Notes: generated by a model from the letters alone, not told the origin. Positions 28,894-37,037 are shown, numbered from the stretch's first letter. The stretch is 55,987 bases of DNA from Desulfomonilaceae bacterium (GCA_031082285.1 JAVHLK010000027.1:1-55987); one strand, 5' to 3'. Numbers and translations: made by a program.

Positions 28894-29622
28894 ATGACAA
28901 AGATACTCGTGAGCCTAGTCACGGCACTCGTGGTGTCGGTCGGACTCAACCCCACGGCGGTCACGCCCGCGTGCGGTTCGGCGATCGAAACCACCGCGGA
29001 TGCCTCTCCCTTACTGTCGATCGGTCGGATCGGCGCCGATGCGATAAAGCTGACGGCCCGCACCAATATTCCCAAGGATCGGCCGGCCCGGATCGGCGAA
29101 CGGATCGTCGTTCATTTCAGTGCGGATCGGGACTGCTCCGTGGTCGTCGCCAACGTGTCGGCCGACGGTTCGGTTACCATCGTCTTCCCAAACAAGGAAC
29201 GGCCCGACAACCGTATCGAGGCCGGAAAAGACTACAAGTTGTTCGGCAGGGACTCCACGCTCTCGCTCGTACTGGGGAAAGGCGCACCGAGGGCCGCTTT
29301 GGTCTTTTACGCGAGTCCCCAACCGATCGACCTTGCACCATTACGGATTTCGGGCGACAACCCGGCAATCGTCATACCTGCATCGTCTAAGGAAGAGCTC
29401 GAGATCTTGAAGGACAAGATTGAGCAGGTCTCCAAAGTGAAGGGGTTTAGCCGAAAGGTACTGTGGATCAAGCGCGACGCGGAGGGCAAGGCGGGCCGTC
29501 GACTCATGGGATCGCCCGCTCCCAAGGGTGTTCGACCGGAAAGAGCGAGCGAGGAACTGGGCGACGTGACGGGCACGCGTGGTCGAGCCGAAGATCTGAA
29601 AGAGCCGGAAAAGGACCGGTGA
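28894..29622 (+). CDS. Secreted DUF4384 protein
   Basis: 242 residues with an N-terminal signal peptide (hydrophobic I-L-V-S-L-V-T-A-L-V-V-S-V-G-L). The DUF4384 domain spans about 60-140: P-A-R-I-G-E-R-I-V-V-H-F-S-A-D-R-D-C, followed by V-T-I-V-F-P-N and I-E-A-G-K-D-Y. DUF4384 domains occur on bacterial surface or periplasmic proteins, often beside kinases or cyclases, and may act as ligand-binding sandwiches. GGGGAAGG precedes ATG 28894. It overlaps the cyclase gene by four bases (GTGA), so the two are coupled and may form one sensory system. Confidence 0.8.
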   Translation: MTKILVSLVTALVVSVGLNPTAVTPACGSAIETTADASPLLSIGRIGADAIKLTARTNIPKDRPARIGERIVVHFSADRDCSVVVANVSADGSVTIVFPNKERPDNRIEAGKDYKLFGRDSTLSLVLGKGAPRAALVFYASPQPIDLAPLRISGDNPAIVIPASSKEELEILKDKIEQVSKVKGFSRKVLWIKRDAEGKAGRRLMGSPAPKGVRPERASEELGDVTGTRGRAEDLKEPEKDR

Positions 29623-31568
29623 AGGGCACGGGGTGGACACGGCTTCCCGCGGGCCTTAGCCTCTGCGCGGCGCTGAGCTTGGTCGTGTTCCCCGCGACCG
29701 TCTACTTCCTTCCAGGACCGTTCGACGCGATCGACGCGAAAATCTATGACGCAAAACTTGACGTTCGAGGTCCCATCGCCGTGGATCCACGCATCGTCCA
29801 TCTCGACGTGGACGACCGGTCGGTGATGAAATACGGAATGTGGCCGTGGGACCGAGAGATCGGTGCCCGAATTGTGGACCGACTGACCCTGCTGGGAGCA
29901 AGGGCTGCGGTCTTTGACATATTCTTCCCTTCAGCGGGCAAGAGCCCGTCCGGCGATGAGACATTCTTCACGTCCATGAAGACATCCGGAAGGGTGCTGT
30001 CCGCGACGGGACTGGTTATTACTCGCACCGGCGATCGAAACGAAAAAATCCGCACGGAGGCCGAGGACAAGAGTCGCGCGTTGTACCGCAAGGCATGGCC
30101 GGTCCTTGTGCCGGAGCCGTTCGCGTTGTGGCGGACCGTCGACCTTCCGGATTCCAAGGTTCCCCTCGTCCCCGTCATCAAGAATTCCCAGTACGTGGGA
30201 CACATCGTTTCCACTCCCGACCGTGACGGCGTTCACCGAAGAATCCCCCTTCTCGTCACGTTCAAAGACCGATGCCTGCCCGCATTGAGCCTGGCCGCTC
30301 TGGTGTCGTGCCTGGGCACGGACCCGAAGAACGTCCTGCTTACGGATGCCGGCCGCGTCTCCGTTGAGCACCGGTCGGGCGTCCTTACCATCCCGGTGGA
30401 TTCCGACGGGAGCATGGCGATCAACTGGCCGGAGAAGAGGGAGAGTTTCCGAAGTTACTCCGTCGCGGATCTGTTGGCGGACGAGAGCGAACCGGCGCTG
30501 AAAGATTCGTTCAAGGACAAGATCGTCATTATTGCCTATTCCGCCACGGGGACGACGGATATCGGCGTGAGTCCTCTGTACAGCCAATTCCTGCTGAGCA
30601 GGATCCATTCCAGCGCGTTGAATACGATGCTGACGGGACAATTCCTGACGAGAATCGACGAATTTCCTCTCGTCGTGCCCATGGCAAGCCTTACCTCGAT
30701 CCTGTTCGCCCTTGTTTGCGTGCGCATTCGTCATCGGTACGGGATTCTGTTGGTGTTCGCGATCTGCGGATTGTACGGCGTCTTGGTTATGGTCGCGTTT
30801 CTCCGGTGGTCATGTGATATTCCCACGGCTGCTCCCCTGATGCTTTTCGCGGTGTCGACCACGACGTTCCTGGTGGCCCGCGCGGTGTCCATGGAGTCAA
30901 GGACCGATCGAATCTCCCACGCGTTGGAACGGTACCTGTCGCCTCACATGTTGCACTCCATCGTCGCCCGCGACCGTGATATCGACCTTTCCACCCGGAG
31001 GAAAGAACTCACCATTCTCTTCGTGGACATCAAAGGCTTCTCCACCATTTCCGAAACTCTCGACGTGGAGTACCTCGAGAGCTTTCTCAACGAGTTCCTC
31101 GACGCGATGACCCGTTCCGTGTTCGACAATCACGGGACTGTGGACAAGTTCCTGGGCGACGGCCTCTTGGCCTTCTTCGGCGATCCGGTGGAGTTGGACA
31201 ATCATGCTCTGGCCGCGGTACGCTCGGCCGTGCAAATGCAACGGGAACTGGAGAATCTGAACCGGAAATGGTCGGCCGCGGGAATCGATGAATTGGCCCA
31301 CGGAATCCGGATCAGGATAGGAATCAATACGGGGATCGTGGTGGTCGGTAACGTGGGATCTCAGAGACGAATGGAGTATACCGTCATCGGATCCGCGGTA
31401 AACGTTGCCGGCAGACTTCAAGAAATCGCGCCGCCGGGCGGAGTGCTCCTTTCCGCGAGGACCCGTGCGCTGGCCAAGAATAATCTCCGGTGCAAGGAAC
31501 CCCAGACCATCAAGGTCAAGGGTGTGGAAAGACCCATCACCGTGTATGAACTCGAATCAGTGGTATGA
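29619..31568 (+). CDS. CHASE2-domain adenylate/guanylate cyclase
   Basis: A 649-residue membrane sensor. An N-terminal helix (about 10-30) is followed by an extracytoplasmic CHASE2 domain (about 40-330) with D-x-R-I-V-H-L-D-V-D-D and W-P-W-D-R; three helices lie near 345-430; the class III cyclase domain runs from about 470 to the end. Both metal aspartates are present (L-F-V-D-I-K-G-F and F-L-G-D-G), as is the R-I-G-I-N-T-G-x-V-V-V-G-N-V-G loop. It should make a cyclic nucleotide in response to an external signal. GTG 29619 overlaps the DUF4384 stop; the frame is open upstream but that part overlaps DUF4384 and is not expected to be translated. Confidence 0.9.
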   Translation: MKGTGWTRLPAGLSLCAALSLVVFPATVYFLPGPFDAIDAKIYDAKLDVRGPIAVDPRIVHLDVDDRSVMKYGMWPWDREIGARIVDRLTLLGARAAVFDIFFPSAGKSPSGDETFFTSMKTSGRVLSATGLVITRTGDRNEKIRTEAEDKSRALYRKAWPVLVPEPFALWRTVDLPDSKVPLVPVIKNSQYVGHIVSTPDRDGVHRRIPLLVTFKDRCLPALSLAALVSCLGTDPKNVLLTDAGRVSVEHRSGVLTIPVDSDGSMAINWPEKRESFRSYSVADLLADESEPALKDSFKDKIVIIAYSATGTTDIGVSPLYSQFLLSRIHSSALNTMLTGQFLTRIDEFPLVVPMASLTSILFALVCVRIRHRYGILLVFAICGLYGVLVMVAFLRWSCDIPTAAPLMLFAVSTTTFLVARAVSMESRTDRISHALERYLSPHMLHSIVARDRDIDLSTRRKELTILFVDIKGFSTISETLDVEYLESFLNEFLDAMTRSVFDNHGTVDKFLGDGLLAFFGDPVELDNHALAAVRSAVQMQRELENLNRKWSAAGIDELAHGIRIRIGINTGIVVVGNVGSQRRMEYTVIGSAVNVAGRLQEIAPPGGVLLSARTRALAKNNLRCKEPQTIKVKGVERPITVYELESVV

Positions 31569-31734
31569 TGCCCGTCTGCCTGCGGACCGCGGGACCGGGT
31601 GGCCGGACGATGGTACACGGGTCGCGGCATGAAGGAAACCCTCGTGCATCCAAGGCGACACAAGATCGTGGATTGAAAGCCGCGACCGGTGTAGGATCGC
31701 AACACGTTCAACATAAGATGCGACAGGAAACGAC

Positions 31735-32898
31735 ATGAATCTCATACCGGAAATCACGGCGTTGCATCGGGAGATGATCCAATGGCGCCACGATCTTCAC
31801 ATGCACCCGGAATTGTACAACCAAGAGATACGAACGGCAGCCAAAGTCGCGGAACTGCTCGAATCCTTCGGCGTTGACGAGGTCGTACGAAACGTCGGTA
31901 CCACCGGAGTGCTCGGGGTGCTGAGAAACGGCGACGGCCCGGTCGTCGGCCTCCGCGCGGATATGGACGCTCTTGCGGTTGCCGACGCGGGTGAACACGA
32001 TCACCAGTCGCTCCATGAAGGAGTGACCCACGCGTGCGGGCATGACGGTCATATGGCCATGCTCTTGGGAGCCGCCAAGTACTTGGCGCAGAGTCGGAAT
32101 TTCCGTGGAACGGTGGTGTTTGTGTTTCAGCCTGCCGAGGAGATGGCAAGCGGAGCATCGTGCATGCTTGCAGACGGTTTCCTGAGACGATACGGAATCG
32201 AATCCGTGTATGCATTGCACGCGTACCCGGGGTTACCGATCGGCTCCATAAGCATAACGCCCGGCACGGCCCTGGCATCGGTGAACAATTTCTCCATCGA
32301 AATCACGGGGCAAGGGGGCCACGCGGGGGTACCTCACCACGCACGCGATCCCATCTCCGCGGGCGCGGCGATCGTAATGGGACTCCAGTCCATCGTAACG
32401 CAGAGGGTAGACCCGCTGGACGGGGTGGTGATCTCGGTCACGAGTTTTCGGTCCGGTTCGGACACGTACAACGTCATACCGGAATCAGTGCGGTTGAGAG
32501 GCACGCTTCGGTACCTGAACCCGGAATACGAAAAGGACTTGCCGGCGATGGTCCAGGAACTGGTCGAGGGCCTGGCCGCCGGCCACGGCGTGACCGCGTC
32601 GTTCGAGTACGTCAAGGGATGTCCGCCTCTGGTGAATCCTGAGAACGAGTGCCGGTTTGCCATGCAAGTGGCAGAGGAACTGGTCGGGCCGGCAAATGTG
32701 ATCCAGGGATCGCCAATAATGGGCGGAGAGGATTTCGCGTTCTACCTGGCGGAGATACCGGGAGTCTTCGCGTTCATCGGCAATGGCGAGGATTCGTACC
32801 CGCTCCACCACGCGGCCTTTGATTTCAATGACGACGCATTGCCGGTGGGTGCGAGCTGCTTGAGCAGGATTGTGGAAAGGGCGCTCCAGAGAGGGTGA
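31735..32898 (+). CDS. M20-family amidohydrolase (N-acyl amino acid or hippurate hydrolase-like)
   Basis: 387 residues with the M20D pattern: R-H-D-L-H-M-H-P-E-L near the N-terminus, metal ligands in G-L-R-A-D-M-D-A-L and H-A-C-G-H-D-G-H, the catalytic E-E in F-Q-P-A-E-E, and a lid domain with G-G-H-A-G-V-P-H. It hydrolyses amide bonds of acylated amino acids or similar compounds in the cytoplasm; the specific substrate is unknown. AGGAAAC precedes the ATG. It stands alone, with no clear operon partner. Confidence 0.9.
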   Translation: MNLIPEITALHREMIQWRHDLHMHPELYNQEIRTAAKVAELLESFGVDEVVRNVGTTGVLGVLRNGDGPVVGLRADMDALAVADAGEHDHQSLHEGVTHACGHDGHMAMLLGAAKYLAQSRNFRGTVVFVFQPAEEMASGASCMLADGFLRRYGIESVYALHAYPGLPIGSISITPGTALASVNNFSIEITGQGGHAGVPHHARDPISAGAAIVMGLQSIVTQRVDPLDGVVISVTSFRSGSDTYNVIPESVRLRGTLRYLNPEYEKDLPAMVQELVEGLAAGHGVTASFEYVKGCPPLVNPENECRFAMQVAEELVGPANVIQGSPIMGGEDFAFYLAEIPGVFAFIGNGEDSYPLHHAAFDFNDDALPVGASCLSRIVERALQRG

Positions 32899-33336
32899 TT
32901 GAGTCCTCGAACCGTACCGCGTGTGCTTCGTCGCGGGCTCCTCGCTATGACGTCACCGAGGTTGTCAATGGGACGGCCAAGCCCCCGGCAATTTGGAAAG
33001 GTTATGTACGCTGCGGCATCAATACGGTCGCGCATCCGTGTAAACGTTCGGTCGCGTCCCGTCCCGCGTTCTGCGCGGGATGCCGGGCGCACTCGGAGCA
33101 GAAATGTTGCGGAACGCGGGAAGAGCGCCGCTACCAAAACAAGGAAGTTTGCCGAGAATTCGACACCGTGTTTGGGAAACGCGGCGCTTATGAATCGAGA
33201 GTCGCGCAGTCCGGTCCGGGTGAACCAGAGCATTTTAAGAAATGCCGTGTACCTGGAAACGCTGGGATCCCGCGACCGAATTGGATTGGCCGGCCCGATA
33301 CAGTGGGTCTCAATGATACCGTAGGGAGAGACAATT
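32899..33336. other. Intergenic region carrying repeat copy A
   Basis: About 440 bases with no believable gene although two frames stay open for over 140 codons. Contains repeat copy A (33063-33135). Confidence 0.4.
33063..33135 (+). repeat. Dispersed repeat, copy A
   Basis: Matches the minus strand of 23989-24059. The ends CCCGCGTTC (33063-33071) and GAACGCGGG are perfect complements, so the element can form a nine-base stem around a roughly 40-base core. See copy B. Confidence 0.75.
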
Positions 33337-35523
33337 ATGGAAAAGGAACAGACCCGCAAAAAATCCAGTGGCGTGTTTCGGACGGGATTGTTCGCCCTGT
33401 GCTCTATTCTCCTCGGGTTACTCATTTCACTTGCCGTTCTGGTCGCGGTGGAGGCCGCGTTTCGTTTGGCCGGTCGGTCCCCTGTCGACCACGGAGAGGA
33501 TCCGTACGTCGTTTTTTCCGGATGGACTCCACTCTATGAAGTCAGGACCGGGATCGCCTCCACTTCCGAATACAAGAAAGGGCTTTTCAACGAGGTTTCC
33601 TTTCCTGCGGCCAAGCCCGCGGGCACGATTCGGGTGTTTTGCTTTGGAGGTTCCACCACCCACGGCCGGCCCTACGATGCGAAAGCCTCTTTTACCCGGT
33701 GGTTGGAAGATATTCTCAAGGCGTCGTGTCCCGGGAGGAATTTTGAAGTAATCAACGCGGGAGGCGTGTCCTACGCCTCATATCGCATTGTACCCATCGT
33801 TCGAGAGACGCTTCAGTACGATCCCGATCTTGTGATCGTCTATTCCGGACACAACGAGTTTCTTGAAAGGAGGACGTATGCGAGGCATTTCACGGAAGGC
33901 CGTGTTCTGACCGCCATACGGGCGCTGTTGGAAAACCTTGACTCGTACAGGGCGCTCAAGGTTGCATTCGGCAAGGCAGGGCACGGGGGGCTGCCTCATA
34001 CGGTGACGGTGGATAGGGACAAAGCCGGGCAATCCGGCGCTGCAACCAAGGAACATGACGGCAAGTACATCCTGCCGGAAGAGGTCGAGACCATACTCGA
34101 TGACGGGGAAGGTCCCCAGGTATATTTTCGGGACGAAGAATGGTCCCGCGATGTCGTCAGACACTTTGCTCACAATCTGAACGTCATGGTACGGATGTGT
34201 GCCGAGGTGGGGGTACCGGTCATCCTAGTGGATCCGCCGTCCAATCTCAAGGATTTCTCACCCTTTAAGTCTCAGCACGGACCGGGCATCAGCCCTTCCG
34301 AGTGTCGCGAACTTGACCGGCAACTCGAACGGGGAATCAAGCTCGTTGGGCAAGAGCGATACGAACAGGCATTGCCGCTTCTGGAAGAGCTTGCCCGAAA
34401 AGACCCGCTGTATGCCGAAACCCATTATTGGGAAGCAAAAGCATTGCTCGGGCTCGGTCGGAACGATGAAGCGCTTGAGCACTTTGTGAAGGCGTGCGAT
34501 CTCGACGTATGCACGATCAGAGCCACATCGGCCATCCAGGATGAGGTGCGAAAGACGGCTTCCTCGATGGACAACGCTCGATTCATTCCGTTCAGGGAGC
34601 TTGTCATTCAGAGGGCACGCGATACGAGCGACAAGTCTGGAGTACCGGGCAACGAGATGTTCATGGATCATGTGCATATCTCCATATCCCTCCATCAAAT
34701 GCTGGCGGAACTCCTCGCGGAAGAAATGGAAACCATGGGATTGGTGAAACGACACAAGAAACTCACCGGAGACGAGTTGCACGCGATATATGCCCTGGGA
34801 GAAGCGGACTTTGATGCACACTATCTTGCCGTGCGAGACCTTAACCTGGCGTGCCTTCTCGAATGGGCGGGCAAAGATGGAGAGGCGCGTGTTATCCTGG
34901 AACGAGCCGTGCCGTACCTTGACGACAATACCTTCGTCCATGAAAGGATGGCGGAATATCTCTTAGACGACGGTGAACACGAGAAGGCGATTCAGCACTT
35001 GAAGAGAGCGGTCGAACTTTCCGAGAACGATCCCGAGGTCGAGTATTCTCTCGCGCTCGCGTATATCGAGGCGGGGATGACGGATGAAGCGTCGGCGCTT
35101 CTGGAAAAGCTCTCCCGCTTGGAAGAAGGCTTTCCATTGGCCGAGGCCGAATTGGTGGTATTACTCCTGGAACGTGAGGAGGTCACGAAAGCCGTGGAAG
35201 TGTCCCGAAGGGGACTCGACAGAAATCCGGACGCTCCGGCATTATTGTCAACACACGGTCTTGCCTTGTTCGCCCAGGGGAAACACGATGAAGGGATCGA
35301 GCTGATGAAGAGTGCCATTGCCGAGGACCCTGCCGATCCGGTCAATTATTACGATTTAGCCTGTATGTACACGGCAATGGGAAAAACACACGACGCGCTG
35401 GAAAGCCTGACGAACGCTATCGGGAACGGGTATGCAAATATGGCCGAACTGCGCAACGGAACGAAGCTGGCACCGCTCCGTACGGATCCCCGATTCAAAA
35501 GCATCATCGACCGTGCCTCGTGA
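33337..35523 (+). CDS. Membrane-anchored SGNH-hydrolase-like protein with TPR repeats
   Basis: 728 residues. An N-terminal membrane helix (about 17-40) is followed by an SGNH/GDSL-like domain: G-G-S-T-T near 104-108 (nucleophile block), V-I-Y-S-G-H-N-E-F near 167-175 (oxyanion Asn block), and a late D-H-V-H near 448 matching the catalytic D-x-x-H block. Between the second and last blocks lie TPR-like helices (about 330-400), so the hydrolase fold seems to be interrupted by an insertion. The rest (about 490-720) is a run of TPR repeats. Possible role: deacylation of surface glycans or scaffolding in the envelope. GGGAG lies before the ATG. It precedes the RiPP-like cluster, but 357 bases separate them, so a shared function is uncertain. 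Confidence 0.8.
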   Translation: MEKEQTRKKSSGVFRTGLFALCSILLGLLISLAVLVAVEAAFRLAGRSPVDHGEDPYVVFSGWTPLYEVRTGIASTSEYKKGLFNEVSFPAAKPAGTIRVFCFGGSTTHGRPYDAKASFTRWLEDILKASCPGRNFEVINAGGVSYASYRIVPIVRETLQYDPDLVIVYSGHNEFLERRTYARHFTEGRVLTAIRALLENLDSYRALKVAFGKAGHGGLPHTVTVDRDKAGQSGAATKEHDGKYILPEEVETILDDGEGPQVYFRDEEWSRDVVRHFAHNLNVMVRMCAEVGVPVILVDPPSNLKDFSPFKSQHGPGISPSECRELDRQLERGIKLVGQERYEQALPLLEELARKDPLYAETHYWEAKALLGLGRNDEALEHFVKACDLDVCTIRATSAIQDEVRKTASSMDNARFIPFRELVIQRARDTSDKSGVPGNEMFMDHVHISISLHQMLAELLAEEMETMGLVKRHKKLTGDELHAIYALGEADFDAHYLAVRDLNLACLLEWAGKDGEARVILERAVPYLDDNTFVHERMAEYLLDDGEHEKAIQHLKRAVELSENDPEVEYSLALAYIEAGMTDEASALLEKLSRLEEGFPLAEAELVVLLLEREEVTKAVEVSRRGLDRNPDAPALLSTHGLALFAQGKHDEGIELMKSAIAEDPADPVNYYDLACMYTAMGKTHDALESLTNAIGNGYANMAELRNGTKLAPLRTDPRFKSIIDRAS

Positions 35524-35880
35524 CGCTGCCGCGGATTCCGGTCTCCGGGCTTTGACCAAGCCCTCCCGTGCTTCCTTTGTATCAAACCTCGGCCGGGGGG
35601 ATTTATCTGGAAAGGACACGGACACTTGGTTTTCACGCAACACATCCGTAACCCACGATAATTCCAATCCATTTCTGGAGGCTAGGTGACTAATCGGTGG
35701 TTGCCGTTCCCGCCGACGGAACGGGTCTTCCGGCTCCATGGTTTAAGCTGGAACCGGCGTTTTAACTCCCTGGAATGACCAGCCATTTACCCTAATGTAT
35801 ACGAAAAGACTTGCCTGTCGGGGAACGTGCCTTTAAGATAGTGAATTAAGGAAATTACTGTAGAAGGGAGGGAGGTCGTG
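35524..35880. other. Intergenic region before the RiPP-like cluster
   Basis: No gene. Holds a CCGTTCC/GGAACGG inverted repeat near 35705-35725 and the promoter at 35811-35839. The region may contain the terminator of the TPR gene, but no U-tract hairpin stands out. Confidence 0.4.
35811..35839 (+). promoter_or_regulatory. Candidate promoter for the SnoaL-like gene and downstream cluster
   Basis: TTGCCT (35811-35816), a 17-base spacer, TAAGAT (35834-35839), about 40 bases before the GTG start. Each box matches consensus at four of six bases. Confidence 0.4.
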
Positions 35881-36462
35881 GTGAGAAGAATCATGGTTTT
35901 GTTGGCCGTGCCGGCCTTAATTTGCATGTTTTGTGTCGTGCCGGCGGCAGCTCAGAAAGATGACGTGAAAGCAACGGTACCGAAAGCGGCCGCGGGTGAG
36001 GATCCGGCTGCCGGTCCAATTAAGCAATTGTTGGTCGATCATGCAAGGGCGTTCGAAGCGAAGAATCTTGACGTGGTGACGGGGATGTACGCCGACGATG
36101 CGATACTCATAGGTACGACTCCGAATCAGCGCTGGATTGGAAAGGAAGCAATTCGAAAGGCCCACCAGGAGTTTTTCCAGACTTTCGATAAAGAGACCAT
36201 TGCCTATGTGTGGCAAACGATCCGTGTGGCCGGGGACATGGCTTGGATGGCCGCGGACTGTAACGTGACAAGTGTCCTCGAAGGGACAACGGACGAATTC
36301 CCCCTCAACTGGACGGCCGTATTGGCGAAGAAAGATGGGAAATGGCAGTTCGTGCTCAGCCATTTTTCGAGCCCGGCATTCGGAGAAGGACTCGTGGGGG
36401 AACCGGATGAGGATGAAGGAGAGGCAGACCAGGAAGCCGCGGACACTGAAAAAGAAGATTAA
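35881..36462 (+). CDS. Secreted SnoaL/NTF2-like protein
   Basis: About 193 residues. An N-terminal signal peptide (L-L-A-V-P-A-L-I-C-M-F-C-V-V-P-A-A-A-Q) precedes an NTF2-like cone fold with D-H-A-R-A-F-E-A-K-N, Y-A-D-D-A-I-L-I-G-T and W-T-A-V-L-A-K-K-D-G-K-W-Q-F. The fold acts as ketosteroid isomerase, polyketide cyclase or a binding pocket; no catalytic assignment is possible. The tail is strongly acidic (many E and D in the last 25 residues). Two GTG codons (35878 and 35881) follow a GGGAGGGAGG site; the second has better spacing. It is 198 bases upstream of the Arg-Arg-Cys precursor and may be an exported partner of that peptide; its acidic tail could contact the basic peptide (inference). 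Confidence 0.75.
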   Translation: MRRIMVLLAVPALICMFCVVPAAAQKDDVKATVPKAAAGEDPAAGPIKQLLVDHARAFEAKNLDVVTGMYADDAILIGTTPNQRWIGKEAIRKAHQEFFQTFDKETIAYVWQTIRVAGDMAWMAADCNVTSVLEGTTDEFPLNWTAVLAKKDGKWQFVLSHFSSPAFGEGLVGEPDEDEGEADQEAADTEKED

Positions 36463-36463
36463 G

Positions 36464-36492
36464 TTGACGGTGAGTTTGCCCGCCCATAGAAG
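36464..36492 (+). promoter_or_regulatory. Candidate promoter before the RRC precursor
   Basis: TTGACG (36464-36469), a 17-base spacer, TAGAAG (36487-36492), lying about 160 bases before the precursor ATG. It would allow the peptide gene to be made independently of the SnoaL-like gene. Confidence 0.35.
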
Positions 36493-36659
36493 AGTGGACC
36501 GCAGTGACCAAGCGGTTACGTCGTTGCGTCGGATCACTCAAGAAACGGACCCCGCACCACCGGATCCGAAAGTTTCTGTGTGAGGACTACGTGTCGTGCG
36601 TTTGAGAAGTCTTTCACTGACATGCTGCGATTCGCGGCCCAAACAAAGGAGTTTCGGTT

Positions 36660-36959
36660 ATGGACCAGGATCGAAGGAGTGGAATGGATGAGAGGCTGCC
36701 GGAGGAGGAGCCGATTCAAACCAATACTGAGGAGCTGAGTGAAGAGGACCAAAGTAGACGTGAATTTCTGGGCGGCCTCGGCAAATGGTCTGCAGCTTTT
36801 GTGGGAATTGCCGCACTCAGCCTGGCATCAGGCAACGATGAGGCGGACGCGCAAATTCGTCGTTGCCGTCGTTGCCGTCGCTGTCGCCGCTGTCGCCGCT
36901 GCCGTCGCTGTAGGCGTTGTCGCCGCTGTCGTCGCTGCAGGCGCTGTCGTCGCTGCTGA
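36660..36959 (+). CDS. RiPP-like precursor with Tat leader and eleven Arg-Arg-Cys repeats
   Basis: 99 residues. An acidic N-terminal part (about 10-31, many Glu) is followed by S-R-R-E-F-L-G (32-38), a Tat twin-arginine motif; a hydrophobic stretch (about 43-57); A-D-A (62-64) as a signal peptidase site; then Q-I and eleven exact R-R-C triplets (67-99) up to the stop. Cleavage after residue 64 would leave a 35-residue peptide with 22 Arg and 11 Cys. The triplets use mixed codons (CGT, CGC, AGG; TGC, TGT), which shows that the peptide, not the DNA, is repeated. AAAGGAG precedes ATG by eight bases. With two radical SAM genes downstream, it looks like a substrate for post-translational crosslinking, exported folded through Tat. 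I know of no described family of this pattern. Confidence 0.8.
   Translation: MDQDRRSGMDERLPEEEPIQTNTEELSEEDQSRREFLGGLGKWSAAFVGIAALSLASGNDEADAQIRRCRRCRRCRRCRRCRRCRRCRRCRRCRRCRRC
36858..36956 (+). repeat. Eleven tandem 9-base units coding Arg-Arg-Cys
   Basis: Eleven consecutive 9-base units directly before the TGA. Adjacent units differ at synonymous positions: CGT/CGC/AGG for Arg and TGC/TGT for Cys. The unit never drifts out of phase and no unit carries an amino acid change. Confidence 0.95.
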
Positions 36960-37000
36960 CGCCGGCCCTGGTGATAGGTGAAGCGTGCTCGGAGATAAGA

Positions 37001-37037
37001 GCCTTTCCCCGGTGAGCCGATCATCCCGGGGAAAGGC
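37001..37037 (+). terminator. Strong hairpin between precursor and maturase genes
   Basis: GCCTTTCCCCGG (37001-37012) pairs perfectly with CCGGGGAAAGGC (37026-37037) across a 13-base loop, 41 bases after the precursor stop. No clear T-run follows, so it is likely a partial terminator or RNA-stability element that raises precursor over maturase levels, a common arrangement in RiPP operons. Confidence 0.6.

Noticed and set aside
32895-33539. 214-codon plus-strand frame after the M20 gene
   Set aside because: It crosses the dispersed repeat and the start of the SGNH-TPR gene and has no protein-like pattern.
36841-36957. Short tandem DNA units as a CRISPR or minisatellite
   Set aside because: Units are 9 bases, contiguous, without spacers, and are perfectly in frame with synonymous variation inside a gene with a good ribosome site.
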